A DNA stretch of 42,435 nucleotides from Bacillus pumilus (GTDB lineage: Bacteria; Bacillota; Bacilli; Bacillales; Bacillaceae), in NCBI RefSeq assembly GCF_002744245.1, contig NZ_NKHG01000087.1:1-42435 (forward strand), written 5' to 3'. The translations under genes were made by a program, and so were the position numbers. Within the stretch, counting starts at the first letter, position 1; every line of letters begins with the position of its first letter. Below are positions 26,533 to 37,750 of this stretch, piece by piece. The notes under the pieces are model-generated. The model did no database searches. It was not told the DNA's origin and saw nothing but the letters and a program-made list of their open reading frames with translations.

Positions 26533-29169
26533 ATGGAAACTTTAACTTCTGCTCAAGTACGTCAAATGTTTTTAGACTTTTTTAAAGAAAAAGGACATGC
26601 TGTAGAACCGAGTGCGTCCCTCGTACCGCATGACGACCCAACACTTTTATGGATTAACAGCGGGGTAGCAACATTAAAGAAATACTTTGATGGCCGCGTG
26701 GTTCCTGAAAATCCGCGTATTTGTAACGCACAAAAGTCCATTCGTACGAACGATATCGAAAATGTTGGGAAAACAGCCCGCCATCATACGTTCTTTGAAA
26801 TGCTTGGCAACTTCTCTATTGGTGACTATTTTAAAGAAGAGGCAATTGATTGGGCGTGGGAATTCTTAACGAGTGACAAGTGGATTGGCTTTGACCCGAA
26901 TTTGTTATCTGTTACTGTACATCCAGAGGATGAAGAAGCGTATATTCTTTGGAGAGATAAAATTGGTGTACCTGAAGAACGCATCATTCGCCTTGAAGGA
27001 AACTTTTGGGATATTGGCGAGGGACCAAGTGGGCCGAATACGGAAATTTTCTATGACCGCGGTGAAGCATACGGTAGCGACATGAATGATCCAGAATTAT
27101 ATCCTGGGGGAGAGAATGAGCGTTATCTAGAAGTATGGAATCTCGTTTTTTCTGAATTTAACCATAATCCAGATGGTACTTACACACCACTGCCGAAGAA
27201 AAATATTGATACAGGGATGGGGCTTGAACGAATGGTATCTGTCATTCAAAACGTCCCTACGAACTTTGATACAGACCTATTCATGCCAATTATTCGTGCG
27301 GTGGAAACAATCTCTGGAGAAAGCTATGGTGAGACGAAGGAAAAGGATACAGCATTTAAAGTGATTGCTGACCACATTCGGACTGTTGCCTTTGCCGTAA
27401 GTGATGGGGCGCTTCCTTCCAATGAAGGCCGTGGTTATGTATTAAGACGTTTGCTGCGCCGTGCCGTGCGTTATGCAAAAACCATCCATATCCATCGCCC
27501 ATTTATGTATGATCTTGTACCAGTTGTCGCTGAGATCATGAAGGATTTCTATCCAGATGTACAAGCAAAAGAAGAATTTATTGCGAAAGTGATCAAAAAT
27601 GAAGAAGAACGTTTCCATGAAACACTGAATGAAGGGTTAGCCATTTTGTCAGAAGTGATCAAAAAAGAAAGAGATAAAGGCAGCTCCCAAATTTCAGGTG
27701 AAGATGTATTTAAACTGTACGATACGTATGGATTCCCTGTCGAGCTGACAGAAGAATATGCAGAAGATGAGAACATGACAGTCGATAGAGAGGGCTTCCA
27801 AGCGGAGATGGAGAAGCAGCGTGAACGTGCAAGAAATGCAAGACAAGATGTCGGCAGTATGCAGGTTCAAGGCGGTGCTCTAGGCGATATTAAAGTAGAG
27901 AGTACCTTCGTTGGTTATGAAAATTTAACTGCGGCATCCCGTATCATTGAATTACTCCAAAATGGTGAAATTGTCGCGGAAGCACATGAAGGAGAAACGG
28001 TGCAAATCTTATTAGATGAAACACCCTTCTATGCAGAAAGCGGCGGACAGGCTGCAGATAAAGGGACATTAAAAAGTGCAGAAGCCATCATTGAAATCAA
28101 AGATGTGAAAAAGGCGCCAAACGGTCAGCATGTCCATGAAGGAGTGGTCGTAAGCGGCACGGTCCAAAAAGGACTTGAAGTGACTGCTGAAGTGGAATCA
28201 GCTCTTCGAAAAGGCATTGTGAAAAACCATACAGCGACGCATCTCTTGCATCAGGCGCTTAAAGATGTATTAGGCAGCCACGTAAACCAAGCAGGCTCAT
28301 TGGTGAATGAAAACAGACTTCGCTTTGATTTCTCTCATTTTGGACAAGTGACAAAAGAAGAATTGTCTCAGATTGAAAAAATCGTAAATGAAAAGATTTG
28401 GGAAGGTATTTCTGTTGCCATTGATCTAAAACCGATTGCTGAAGCAAAAGAAATGGGTGCAATGGCGCTGTTCGGCGAGAAGTATGGCGATATTGTCCGC
28501 GTTGTCCAAGTAGGCAATTACAGCATTGAGCTATGCGGCGGCTGTCATGTGCAAAATACTGCGGAAATTGGTCTGTTTAAAATTGCGTCTGAATCGGGTA
28601 TTGGTGCTGGAACACGCCGTATCGAGGCTGTAACAGGTAAAGGCGCCTATGAAGAATTAAATGACCAGCTTGCCACTCTAGAGCAGGCGGCTATCGAGCT
28701 TAAGTCAAATACGAAAGATGTACCAAAACGAATCGCTTCTTTACAGGCAGACTTAAAAGAGGCTCAAAGAGAGAACGAATCACTTCTTGCGAAATTAAGT
28801 CAGGCAGAAGCAGGCTCTATTTTAGAAAAAGTAACAGACGTTGGCGGAGTAAAAGTGTTAACAGAAAAAGTCAATGCGAAAGACATGAATCATTTAAGAA
28901 CAATGGTAGATGACTTAAAAGCGAAATTAGGGTCAGCTGTCATCGTACTCGGAGCGGTTCAAAATGGAAAAGTAAACATTTCAGCAGGTGTGACAAAAGA
29001 TGTCATCGAAAAAGGCCTTCATGCAGGGAAGCTTGTGAAGCAGGCAGCTGAAATCTGCGGCGGAGGCGGAGGCGGCCGTCCAGATATGGCTCAAGCAGGC
29101 GGAAAACAACCAGAAAAGCTTGAAGAAGCTCTGGCAACTGTCGAAGAATCTGTCAAATCCGTTTTATAA
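26533..29169 (+). CDS. alaS: alanyl-tRNA synthetase
   Basis: Class II synthetase with built-in editing; 878 residues, as in B. subtilis. The catalytic core carries motif 2 (RNARQ-like region around the Ala pocket) and [12 protein letters not shown]. The editing domain has the zinc/active-site quartet H566-x3-H570 (HTATH) and C668 with H672 (CGGCH). A coiled linker (about 720-760) leads to the C-Ala domain with the glycine-rich end [24 protein letters not shown] precedes ATG 26533. Controlled by the T-box upstream; the small genes yrzL, ruvX and yrzB follow on the same strand without an evident terminator. Confidence 0.97.
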   Translation: METLTSAQVRQMFLDFFKEKGHAVEPSASLVPHDDPTLLWINSGVATLKKYFDGRVVPENPRICNAQKSIRTNDIENVGKTARHHTFFEMLGNFSIGDYFKEEAIDWAWEFLTSDKWIGFDPNLLSVTVHPEDEEAYILWRDKIGVPEERIIRLEGNFWDIGEGPSGPNTEIFYDRGEAYGSDMNDPELYPGGENERYLEVWNLVFSEFNHNPDGTYTPLPKKNIDTGMGLERMVSVIQNVPTNFDTDLFMPIIRAVETISGESYGETKEKDTAFKVIADHIRTVAFAVSDGALPSNEGRGYVLRRLLRRAVRYAKTIHIHRPFMYDLVPVVAEIMKDFYPDVQAKEEFIAKVIKNEEERFHETLNEGLAILSEVIKKERDKGSSQISGEDVFKLYDTYGFPVELTEEYAEDENMTVDREGFQAEMEKQRERARNARQDVGSMQVQGGALGDIKVESTFVGYENLTAASRIIELLQNGEIVAEAHEGETVQILLDETPFYAESGGQAADKGTLKSAEAIIEIKDVKKAPNGQHVHEGVVVSGTVQKGLEVTAEVESALRKGIVKNHTATHLLHQALKDVLGSHVNQAGSLVNENRLRFDFSHFGQVTKEELSQIEKIVNEKIWEGISVAIDLKPIAEAKEMGAMALFGEKYGDIVRVVQVGNYSIELCGGCHVQNTAEIGLFKIASESGIGAGTRRIEAVTGKGAYEELNDQLATLEQAAIELKSNTKDVPKRIASLQADLKEAQRENESLLAKLSQAEAGSILEKVTDVGGVKVLTEKVNAKDMNHLRTMVDDLKAKLGSAVIVLGAVQNGKVNISAGVTKDVIEKGLHAGKLVKQAAEICGGGGGGRPDMAQAGGKQPEKLEEALATVEESVKSVL

Positions 29170-29257
29170 TCTGTCAATGTAGTGTAGAATAATGGTATTA
29201 GATGAGCGGTTAGAAAAAGCTTGCTAGTAGAATGTTGGAAGAGAGGTGCAAGAAGCA

Positions 29258-29524
29258 GTGAGTTCATTTGATAAGACAATGAAGTTTAACTTCTCTGATG
29301 ATTCAGCTGAAACCAATGTGAATGAAGTTCTCATCACAGTTCATGACGCACTCCAAGAAAAAGGATACAACCCGATCAATCAAATTGTCGGATACTTGCT
29401 GTCAGGCGACCCTGCTTATATTCCAAGACATCAGGATGCACGCAACCTAATTCGTAAACTAGAACGAGACGAATTAATTGAGGAATTGGTTAAATCGTAC
29501 TTAGAGACACATAAAGAGGCGTAA
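29258..29524 (+). CDS. yrzL: IreB-family regulatory phosphoprotein (YrzL)
   Basis: An 88-residue UPF0297/DUF965 protein beginning [20 protein letters not shown], almost identical in wording to B. subtilis YrzL. In Enterococcus faecalis the homologue IreB is phosphorylated on threonine by the PASTA kinase IreK and dampens cephalosporin resistance; the role in Bacillus is not settled. GTG 29258 is 11 bases behind GAGAGGTG; the in-frame start at 29246 lies inside that site. ruvX begins four bases after its stop, and yrzB follows, the classical yrzL-ruvX-yrzB trio. Confidence 0.92.
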   Translation: MSSFDKTMKFNFSDDSAETNVNEVLITVHDALQEKGYNPINQIVGYLLSGDPAYIPRHQDARNLIRKLERDELIEELVKSYLETHKEA

Positions 29525-29527
29525 AAC

Positions 29528-29944
29528 ATGAGAATTTTAGGCTTAGATTTAGGCACGAAAACCCTTGGTGTTGCGATCAGTGATGAAATGGGATGGACAG
29601 CGCAAGGGATTGAAACAATTAAAATTGATGAAGCAGGCGGAGACTTTGGTCTCAGTCGCCTGTCTGACATCATTGCGCAATACGGGGCGGATAAAATCGT
29701 ACTTGGCTTTCCTAAGAATATGAACGGTACGGTCGGTCCAAGAGGAGAGGCCAGCCAATCATTTGCGAAAGTGTTAGAAAACACGTACAATGTTCCTGTT
29801 GTGCTTTGGGACGAACGTCTGTCTACGATGGCAGCGGAAAAAATGCTCATCTCAGCAGACGTGAGCAGACAAAAGCGTAAAAAAGTCATTGATAAAATGG
29901 CGGCTGTCATGATCCTGCAAGGGTATTTAGACAGCTTAAATTAA
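29528..29944 (+). CDS. yrrK: YqgF/RuvX-type nuclease (YrrK)
   Basis: 138 residues with the RNase H-like fold of the YqgF/RuvX family: [17 protein letters not shown] at the start supplies the first catalytic Asp, [17 protein letters not shown] is the family signature, [12 protein letters not shown] gives the conserved DER, and [18 protein letters not shown] closes the domain with the last acid. Known activities are Holliday-junction-like cleavage and maturation of 16S rRNA 5' ends. Start three bases behind yrzL; probable co-transcription. Confidence 0.93.
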   Translation: MRILGLDLGTKTLGVAISDEMGWTAQGIETIKIDEAGGDFGLSRLSDIIAQYGADKIVLGFPKNMNGTVGPRGEASQSFAKVLENTYNVPVVLWDERLSTMAAEKMLISADVSRQKRKKVIDKMAAVMILQGYLDSLN

Positions 29945-29959
29945 AATGAGGTGAATCAA

Positions 29960-30241
29960 ATGGAACACGGAGAAAAGCAAATCACAATCGTTGATGATAA
30001 TGGAAATGAACAGCTTTGCGAAGTACTATTTACTTTTGAAAGCGACCATTTTAACAAATCATATGTTCTTTACTACCCAATTTCTGAGCAAGACAACGAA
30101 GAAATTGAAATTCATGCATCAAGCTTCACACCGAATGAAGAAGGTGAAGATGGCGAGTTAGAGCCAATTGAAACTGATGAAGAGTGGGACATGATTGAAG
30201 AAACGTTAAATACGTTCTTAGATCAAGAAGACGAAGAATAG
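29960..30241 (+). CDS. yrzB: DUF1292 acidic protein (YrzB)
   Basis: A 93-residue, strongly acidic soluble protein that is wording-identical to B. subtilis YrzB over most of its length (start [18 protein letters not shown]). Its high conservation and fixed place after ruvX argue for a real, selected function, which remains unknown. ATG 29960 lies seven bases behind GAGGTG; an in-frame start at 29951 overlaps it. A terminator follows at 30251. Confidence 0.9.
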   Translation: MEHGEKQITIVDDNGNEQLCEVLFTFESDHFNKSYVLYYPISEQDNEEIEIHASSFTPNEEGEDGELEPIETDEEWDMIEETLNTFLDQEDEE

Positions 30242-30250
30242 AACAAAGAA

Positions 30251-30297
30251 AAGGCCTGTGAACATGATCTGAGTGATCTTTCTTCACAGGTCTTTTT
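30251..30297 (+). terminator. terminator after yrzB
   Basis: AAGGCCTGTGAA pairs with TTCACAGGTCTTT across a 20-base loop, then a T-run. It ends the alaS-yrzB stretch before the biotin unit. Confidence 0.75.
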
Positions 30298-30306
30298 ACA
30301 TCTGTT

Positions 30307-30359
30307 ATGTTAACTTTTTTTAATTTTTAGTTGACATATAGGACTGGAACTTTTACTCT
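30307..30359 (+). promoter_or_regulatory. BirA-type biotin operator over the bioY promoter
   Basis: ATGTTAAC (30307-30314), 15 bases, GTTGACAT (30330-30337): an inverted repeat with one mismatch in the half-site form and spacing of Bacillus BirA operators (TTGTTAAC-N15/16-GTTAACAA type). The right half contains the -35 TTGACA (30331-30336); TACTCT (30354-30359) is the -10 after 17 bases. Biotin-loaded BirA would block polymerase. Confidence 0.82.
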
Positions 30360-30391
30360 ATTTTTATCAAAGAATCGAGTGAGGGGCATGA

Positions 30392-30961
30392 ATGTTGAAG
30401 ATTCAAGATATGATGCAAATAGCGTTAATGACTGCAGTCATAGGGATGTTAGGATTGATCCCGCCGATTTTACTTACGTTTACACCTGTACCGATCACGT
30501 TGCAAACCGCGGGTCTTTTGCTTGCAGGGGGGCTGTTAAAGCCAAAACAAGCGCTGATTAGTTTACTTCTTTTTCTTCTGATTGTAGCAGCAGGCGCTCC
30601 GCTTTTATCTGGAGGGAGAGGCGGGATAGGGGTCTTTTTTGGGCCAAGCGGCGGTTTTTTACTTGCTTATCCAGTAGCTGCCTTTATGATTAGCCTGTGG
30701 CTGAATCGGCTGAAAAAAGTGACTGCTTTGCGTCTTTTTATGATATATGCTGTATGCAGTATCAGTATTTTGTATGTATGCGGCATTCCCTTTCAGGCCA
30801 TGATCATGCAAATAAAGGTCACACAAGCTGCACTGCTCAGTTTGATTTATATACCAGGTGATCTTATTAAAGCTGGAATGTGTGCTGTTTTCACGGTAAA
30901 AATCATCCAAGCGATGTCCTATCGAAAAAGAGACATACATAAAGGGAGGCAAGCGGTTTGA
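30392..30961 (+). CDS. bioY: biotin transporter BioY (YhfU-like)
   Basis: S-component of an energy-coupling-factor biotin importer, 189 residues, with about six hydrophobic helices. Family marks are the TFTPVPITLQTAG segment near 32-44, where the biotin pocket begins, and GGRGGIGVFFGPSGGFLLAYP near 72-92 (cited in shortened form GGIGVFFGPSGG). ATG 30392 follows GAGGGGC. Its BirA operator supports biotin as substrate. It is translationally coupled to the next gene: its stop overlaps the ligase start by two bases. In B. subtilis the same trio yhfU-yhfT-yhfS lies elsewhere in the chromosome. Confidence 0.92.
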   Translation: MLKIQDMMQIALMTAVIGMLGLIPPILLTFTPVPITLQTAGLLLAGGLLKPKQALISLLLFLLIVAAGAPLLSGGRGGIGVFFGPSGGFLLAYPVAAFMISLWLNRLKKVTALRLFMIYAVCSISILYVCGIPFQAMIMQIKVTQAALLSLIYIPGDLIKAGMCAVFTVKIIQAMSYRKRDIHKGRQAV

Positions 30962-32421
30962 TCAGAATAACTGAAAGCTATGCGGTTCATGCCAACATGA
31001 AGCCTGATCATATCGCCATCATAGATGAAAAAGAGAGCATCACTTATCAAGAATGGCATGAGCGTGTGGAGTTATCAGCGCAGTGGTTAAAAGAAACGGC
31101 TCATCAGCAAAAAAGAGTCGCTTTTTTATTATTAAATGGTGTTCCGTTTCTACAAATGTTTGCTGGCGCTGCTGCCGCAGGGTGGACAGCCGTTCCTCTT
31201 GACCCGAGATGGAGCCATGTAGAATGTGTAGAAAAGCTCTTGTTAAGTCAGGCAGATCTAGTCATTATTGACGATCGATTTATGAAAAGATTTGAAAAGG
31301 ACAAGTTAGACATGCCAGTTCTATCTTTATCTGAATGGGAAGAAAGAATGAACCAGATGGCAACTGTTCAAACTAACAAACACGATACCAAGGAAGACCC
31401 TGTCTTTTATATGGGATTTACTTCAGGATCAACTGGCTCGCCCAAAGCCTTTATCAGGCGTCAGCAGTCATGGATAGAGAGCTTTCAAATGTCGGCATCT
31501 GCCTTTGGGATCACTCATAAAGATCATGTTCTCATTTTAGGCACACTCTTATCCTCTCATTTTTTATATGGTGCCATCAGTACACTTTACTTTGGCGGCA
31601 CAGTGACATTGTTAGAAAAATTTTCGCCAGTAAAAGGCAAAAAAGTTTTAGAGAGAGAAGGCATTACTGCTATTTATACTGTCCCTACAATGACAGAGTC
31701 TTTACTGCAGATTGATGCTTTTGGAGACAATCCGCTTCTAGTCATATCATCCGGGGCGGATTGGGGAATCTCTTCAAAAAAACAACTAGTCACCAACTAT
31801 CCCCACGTCACATTCTTTGATTTCTATGGGACATCAGAGTTAAGTTTTGTCTCCTATTTATCTTCAGACGACTTTCTGCAAAAACCTCATTCTGTCGGAC
31901 GGCCTTTCTCTACGGTTCGAGTTGAAGTAAGAAGAGCTGACCAAACGATATGTCAGCCACATGAAACAGGCAGAATTTATGTGAAAAGTCCGATGTCTTT
32001 TTCGGGCTATTTACACGAGGAAAAGCCGCCACAGGAGTGGCTCACAGTCTATGATATGGGGTGGCTGGACGAAGATGGATATCTGTATATGAACGGCCGG
32101 GAAAATGGCATGATCGTCTATGGAGGACTGAATATTTTTCCAGAGGAAATCGAGCGTGTGCTGAATAAGCATCCAGAGGTAGAGCGTTCAATCGTGATTG
32201 GATTCCCTGATCCATATTGGGGTGAAATCCCTGTTGCCATTATTGAAAAGGTTCAGCAGACGAAAACCATTCGGGAAGCGGTCAAAGAAAAACTAGCGGT
32301 TTACAAAGTACCAAAAAAATGGCTGGTCATTGACCAAATGATTGAAACATCCGGCGGAAAAATTGCACGTGCTAGCATGAAAAAGTGGGCAGAGGAACAA
32401 TTGTCATGCAAGCAGTCATAG
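30958..32421 (+). CDS. yhfT: acyl-CoA ligase / AMP-forming synthetase (YhfT-like)
   Basis: ANL-superfamily adenylating enzyme, 487 residues. The P-loop GFTSGSTGSPKAF (about 153-165) binds ATP, GTSEL is motif A5, YDMGWLDEDGYLYMNGRENG holds the conserved YDxGDxx-like Asp and hinge, and YGGLNIFPEEIERVL starts the C-terminal lid; K near GGKIAR at the end is the adenylation lysine. Substrate unknown; the BirA-controlled setting suggests a carboxylate linked to biotin supply, such as pimelate or a fatty acid, but that is inference. The start TTG 30958 overlaps the bioY stop, behind GGGAGGC. It is short for a long-chain ligase (these have 500-560 residues). Confidence 0.85.
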   Translation: MIRITESYAVHANMKPDHIAIIDEKESITYQEWHERVELSAQWLKETAHQQKRVAFLLLNGVPFLQMFAGAAAAGWTAVPLDPRWSHVECVEKLLLSQADLVIIDDRFMKRFEKDKLDMPVLSLSEWEERMNQMATVQTNKHDTKEDPVFYMGFTSGSTGSPKAFIRRQQSWIESFQMSASAFGITHKDHVLILGTLLSSHFLYGAISTLYFGGTVTLLEKFSPVKGKKVLEREGITAIYTVPTMTESLLQIDAFGDNPLLVISSGADWGISSKKQLVTNYPHVTFFDFYGTSELSFVSYLSSDDFLQKPHSVGRPFSTVRVEVRRADQTICQPHETGRIYVKSPMSFSGYLHEEKPPQEWLTVYDMGWLDEDGYLYMNGRENGMIVYGGLNIFPEEIERVLNKHPEVERSIVIGFPDPYWGEIPVAIIEKVQQTKTIREAVKEKLAVYKVPKKWLVIDQMIETSGGKIARASMKKWAEEQLSCKQS

Positions 32422-33494
32422 TGCAAGCAAAACGAACACCCTTTGGCTGTAAAAACGGATGTCTAAAGGATTATCGACCAGAGCATTTAGCGGCGCCCCT
32501 CATTCAGCATTTGTCGCAGGCTGCGAAGCCAGATGATGTGATTTTAGGCAATGTGGTAGGGGGTGGCGGAAACATTGCCCGTCTGTCTTCATTAGAAGCA
32601 GGCCTTTCTATAAACATTCCGGGCATGACCATTGATAGACAATGTGCCTCTGGCCTTGAAGCGATCAGAACAGCTTGTGTAATGGTTCAATCGGGGGAGG
32701 GCTCGATGTATATTGCTGGAGGGACTGAAAGTATTTCCAGATCTCCAATGAAAGAAAGAGCCCGCTTTTCTCCGGAATGGTTAGGAGATCCTCATATGGG
32801 AGAAGCGGCAGAGCTGACCGCGTCGAGATTTTCTGTCACGAGAAAAGAACAAGATGACTATGCGCTTTTAAGCTGGGAAAGAAGTATAGATGCATTCAAG
32901 CATGGAACATATTCCGAAGAGATTGTCCCAATTGGCGAGAAGAGCGAAGATGAAGCGGCGGCTAAAATCAGACCGATTGCAAGCCTGATGAAGCGAGCAA
33001 AGCCTGTCTTTTTACCAGCGAAAGGTACGGTGACCGTGACCAATAGCTGTAAGGAAGCAGATGGTGCAGCCGCAGTCGTTGTGATGGAAAGAACTGAAGC
33101 AGAGGCGAGAGGCTTAAAGCCTATGTTACGTTATGTTGGAAGTGCTGTGACGGCCATGCATCCGCACTATCCTGCTGCCTCACCGATCGATGCCATCAAG
33201 AAGCTCTTACATCAGCAGCAGGTGAAGATAGAGAATGTGGCGCTTTTTGAAATCAATGAAGCGTTTGCGCTGAAAGTAGCGCTTATTGCCCGGACTTTAG
33301 GGATACCTTATGACCGGATCAATAGAAGAGGCGGTGCACTTTGTCTTGGGCATCCATACAGCGCATCGGGAGCTGCCATGATGGTGAGATTATTTTACGA
33401 ATCGCACGCATTGCCGAAAGGAAGCTATGTCGTGGCTGCCATTGGCAGTGGCGGCGGTGTTGGTTTAGCCGTATTATGTCAAGTTCTGTCATGA
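32406..33494 (+). CDS. yhfS: thiolase-like acetyl-CoA acyltransferase (YhfS-like)
   Basis: Thiolase-superfamily protein of 362 residues, about 30 shorter than typical AtoB/FadA enzymes. The acyl-carrying Cys is C80 (DRQCASG), N284 lies in NEAFA, and H316 in GHPYSASGA. The usual final motif CxGGGxG reads GSGGGVG at 347-353, so the general-base/second catalytic cysteine is replaced by glycine. Its start overlaps the yhfT stop by 16 bases, so the two are coupled. The protein may act in fatty-acid or pimeloyl-CoA-type metabolism, or as a condensing rather than a cleaving enzyme; no function is proved. Confidence 0.82.
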   Translation: MQAVIVQAKRTPFGCKNGCLKDYRPEHLAAPLIQHLSQAAKPDDVILGNVVGGGGNIARLSSLEAGLSINIPGMTIDRQCASGLEAIRTACVMVQSGEGSMYIAGGTESISRSPMKERARFSPEWLGDPHMGEAAELTASRFSVTRKEQDDYALLSWERSIDAFKHGTYSEEIVPIGEKSEDEAAAKIRPIASLMKRAKPVFLPAKGTVTVTNSCKEADGAAAVVVMERTEAEARGLKPMLRYVGSAVTAMHPHYPAASPIDAIKKLLHQQQVKIENVALFEINEAFALKVALIARTLGIPYDRINRRGGALCLGHPYSASGAAMMVRLFYESHALPKGSYVVAAIGSGGGVGLAVLCQVLS

Positions 33495-33567
33495 GATGCA
33501 TGAGCAAGTAATTGCCGAACTCCGTCGAATCATGTACTATAAAAGCTAGATGTGAGGAGGGCCATGC

Positions 33568-34650
33568 ATGTTTTCAGACCAAAAGAAACGACCATTTTTC
33601 AAAAGAAAAATGGGGATCGTCCTGTTATCCGTAATTGCTGTCATCATCATTGCAGCATTATCAGGCTTGATATATGTTAAATCAGCACTCGGACCGGTCG
33701 ATCCAAAAAGCAAACAAACGATTAATATTCATATTCCAAATGGAACTTCTGTCCGTGAGATCGCGGGCATTTTAAAAGAAAATGGGCTCATTTCGAATGA
33801 CAAGATTTTCACTTATTATGTAAAATACAAAAATGCTTCCGGCTTTAAAGCAGGATACTTTCATTTGAAACAAACAATGGACGCCGATCAGCTCATCCAA
33901 AAGCTGACCTCTGGCGGTACAGATTATGCCTTTCAGATTGTGATTCCTGAAGGAAAACAGCTGTCTGATATTGTAACGATTATTGCAAACCAGACGGATT
34001 TTTCAGCGAAAGAAGTGGAAGCGAAGCTGGATGATCCAACTTTTATCAAAAAATTGATGAAAAAATACCCGAAAACGGTGACATCACAAGTTGAAGAGAA
34101 ACAGGTCAAGCATCCGTTAGAGGGATATTTATTCCCTGCTACGTATCCGTTTTATCGTGAGGATGAATCTCTCGAAACGATCATAGACACGATGATTAAA
34201 CAAACGGATCAATACGTGAAAACATATGAAAAAGACATGGAAAAGAGAAAGATGTCCATACACGATGTGTTAACGATGGCGTCACTGATTGAAATGGAAG
34301 CAACAGAAAAGACAGATCGGGCGAAAATCTCAAGTGTGTTTTATAACCGCTTGAAAAAGGACATGCCGCTTCAAACAGATCCAACGGTTCTTTATGCACT
34401 TGGTGAGCATAAATCCCGCGTCTTTTACAAAGACCTCAAGGTGAAATCTTCTTATAATACGTATACAAATAAAGGGCTGCCACCTGGACCCATTGCAAAT
34501 GCTGGTGAATCGTCTTGGAAAGCAGCACTGCAACCAGAGAAAACGGATTTTGTTTACTTCCTTGCAAAGAAAAATGGAGAAGTCGTGTTTACCAAAACGT
34601 TAAATGAGCATAACAAAGCGAAAGCGAAATACATCACAGGCAGCAATTAA
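33568..34650 (+). CDS. mltG: endolytic murein transglycosylase MltG (YrrL)
   Basis: Membrane-anchored lytic transglycosylase that cuts nascent glycan strands and sets their length. 360 residues: a cytoplasmic basic head (KKRPFFKRK), one transmembrane helix (about 16-38), a LysM-like region (about 48-110, NIHIPNGTSVREIAGIL), then the YceG catalytic domain. The catalytic Glu is in LIEMEAT near 231-237, and the family motif YNTYTNKGLPPGPIANAG is near 296-313. ATG 33568 lies behind GTGAGGAGG. It ends in a terminator and stands alone between the biotin unit and the tRNA modification operon. Confidence 0.94.
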   Translation: MFSDQKKRPFFKRKMGIVLLSVIAVIIIAALSGLIYVKSALGPVDPKSKQTINIHIPNGTSVREIAGILKENGLISNDKIFTYYVKYKNASGFKAGYFHLKQTMDADQLIQKLTSGGTDYAFQIVIPEGKQLSDIVTIIANQTDFSAKEVEAKLDDPTFIKKLMKKYPKTVTSQVEEKQVKHPLEGYLFPATYPFYREDESLETIIDTMIKQTDQYVKTYEKDMEKRKMSIHDVLTMASLIEMEATEKTDRAKISSVFYNRLKKDMPLQTDPTVLYALGEHKSRVFYKDLKVKSSYNTYTNKGLPPGPIANAGESSWKAALQPEKTDFVYFLAKKNGEVVFTKTLNEHNKAKAKYITGSN

Positions 34651-34668
34651 CGCACATGTGAGGGGAAA

Positions 34669-34707
34669 AGACTGTAGACAATAGCCAGATTGCCTGCAGT
34701 CTTTTTC
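34669..34707 (+). terminator. terminator after mltG
   Basis: AGACTGTAG ... CTGCAGTCT with inner CAAT / ATTG and a five-T tail. Confidence 0.8.
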
Positions 34708-34729
34708 GTTGCAATCTCCATTTTATAGG

Positions 34730-34759
34730 TTCGCAATTACCACGTCTTTGTGGTAAAAT
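34730..34759 (+). promoter_or_regulatory. trmR promoter with overlapping dyad
   Basis: An extended -10, TGGTAAAAT (-10 at 34754-34759), has a weak TTCGCA (34730-34735) 18 bases upstream. The perfect inverted repeat TTACCAC (34737-34743), six bases, GTGGTAA (34750-34756) fills the spacer and enters the -10. It looks like a repressor site; the regulator is unknown. Confidence 0.5.
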
Positions 34760-34781
34760 ATATCGGGTTGTTTTTACTTAG

Positions 34782-36454
<1,673 letters not shown>

Positions 36455-36474
36455 CATAAGAGGAGGCAGAGGAA

Positions 36475-37743
36475 ATGGCACTTTTAAAGGATGGAATGTC
36501 TGAAATGATCGACGGAAAACGTGTCATTACAAAAAAACCAGAGCTGCTTGCACCAGCAGGAAACTTGGAAAAGCTGAAAATTGCAGTACATTACGGAGCA
36601 GACGCCGTCTTTATTGGCGGGAAAGAATTTGGACTTCGCTCAAATGCAGATAACTTTTCAATTGAAGAAATGGCAGAAGGCGTCGCATTTGCGAATCAAT
36701 ACGGTGCACGCATTTATGTGACAACGAATATTTTCGCCCATAATGAAAACATGGACGGGCTAGAAGAATACCTTCAAGCGATTGAAGGCGCTGGTGTAGC
36801 GGGAATTATTGTCGCTGACCCGCTGATCATTGAAACGTGCAAACGTGTGGCACCAAAGCTAGAAGTTCACTTAAGCACGCAGCAATCTCTTTCAAATTGG
36901 AAGGCTGTTCAGTTTTGGAAGGAAGAAGGGCTTGAGCGTGTGGTACTTGCACGTGAAACAAGTGCGCTAGAAATTAGAGAAATGAAAGAAAAGGTCGATA
37001 TTGAAATTGAAACCTTCATTCACGGTGCGATGTGTATTGCTTATTCTGGTCGATGCGTGCTGAGTAACCATATGACAGCGAGAGATTCTAACCGTGGAGG
37101 CTGCTGTCAATCTTGCCGTTGGGATTATGACCTTTATAAACTAGAAGGGTCTGAGGAATCACCATTATTCGGTGAAGAAGACGCACCATTTGCTATGAGT
37201 CCAAAAGACTTAAAGCTTGTCGAATCCATTCCTCAAATGATCGAGATGGGGATTGACAGCTTAAAGATCGAAGGACGGATGAAATCGATTCATTATGTGG
37301 CAACTGTTGTGAGTGTGTATCGTAAAGTCATCGATGCCTATTGTGCAGACCCAGACCATTTTGTCATTCAGCAAGAATGGTTAGATGAATTAGACAAATG
37401 TGCAAACCGTGACACAGCGCCTGCCTTTTTCGAAGGAGTACCAGGAACGGATGAACAAATGTTTGGCGAACATGGAAAGAAAACGACATTTGATTTCGCA
37501 GGCCTTGTTCTTCATTATGATGAAAAAGAACAAATCGTCACCTTGCAGCAGCGTAACTTCTTTAAAGCTGGTGATGAAGTCGAATTCTTCGGTCCGGAAA
37601 TTGAGAATTTCACATGCAAAATCGATACCATTTGGGACGAAAAAGGAAACGAACTAGATGCCGCCCGTCATCCACTGCAAATCGTGAAATTTAAGCTTGA
37701 TCAAAAAGTATACCCTAGCAACATGATGAGAAAGGGGAAATAG
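36475..37743 (+). CDS. trhP2: tRNA hydroxylation protein P2 (YrrO, U32 family)
   Basis: The 422-residue U32 partner of trhP1. [20 protein letters not shown] opens the barrel; [18 protein letters not shown] followed by [11 protein letters not shown] forms the characteristic Cys cluster likely to bind an iron-sulfur centre, and [10 protein letters not shown] is the family signature. A small C-terminal beta domain (about 340-422) is typical of the longer U32 proteins. Prephenate is a cofactor for the E. coli homologue. AGAGGAGGCAGAGG precedes the ATG; udk follows after seven bases, so trmR-trhP1-trhP2-udk form one operon. Older annotation as collagenase/peptidase is probably wrong. Confidence 0.92.
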   Translation: MALLKDGMSEMIDGKRVITKKPELLAPAGNLEKLKIAVHYGADAVFIGGKEFGLRSNADNFSIEEMAEGVAFANQYGARIYVTTNIFAHNENMDGLEEYLQAIEGAGVAGIIVADPLIIETCKRVAPKLEVHLSTQQSLSNWKAVQFWKEEGLERVVLARETSALEIREMKEKVDIEIETFIHGAMCIAYSGRCVLSNHMTARDSNRGGCCQSCRWDYDLYKLEGSEESPLFGEEDAPFAMSPKDLKLVESIPQMIEMGIDSLKIEGRMKSIHYVATVVSVYRKVIDAYCADPDHFVIQQEWLDELDKCANRDTAPAFFEGVPGTDEQMFGEHGKKTTFDFAGLVLHYDEKEQIVTLQQRNFFKAGDEVEFFGPEIENFTCKIDTIWDEKGNELDAARHPLQIVKFKLDQKVYPSNMMRKGK

Positions 37744-37750
37744 CAGGAAC

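Noticed and set aside
32385..32406. Start of the thiolase-like gene at GTG 32385
   Set aside because: It would lie deep in yhfT without SD; ATG 32406 follows AGAGGA and gives the family's usual start MQAVIVQAKRTPFG.
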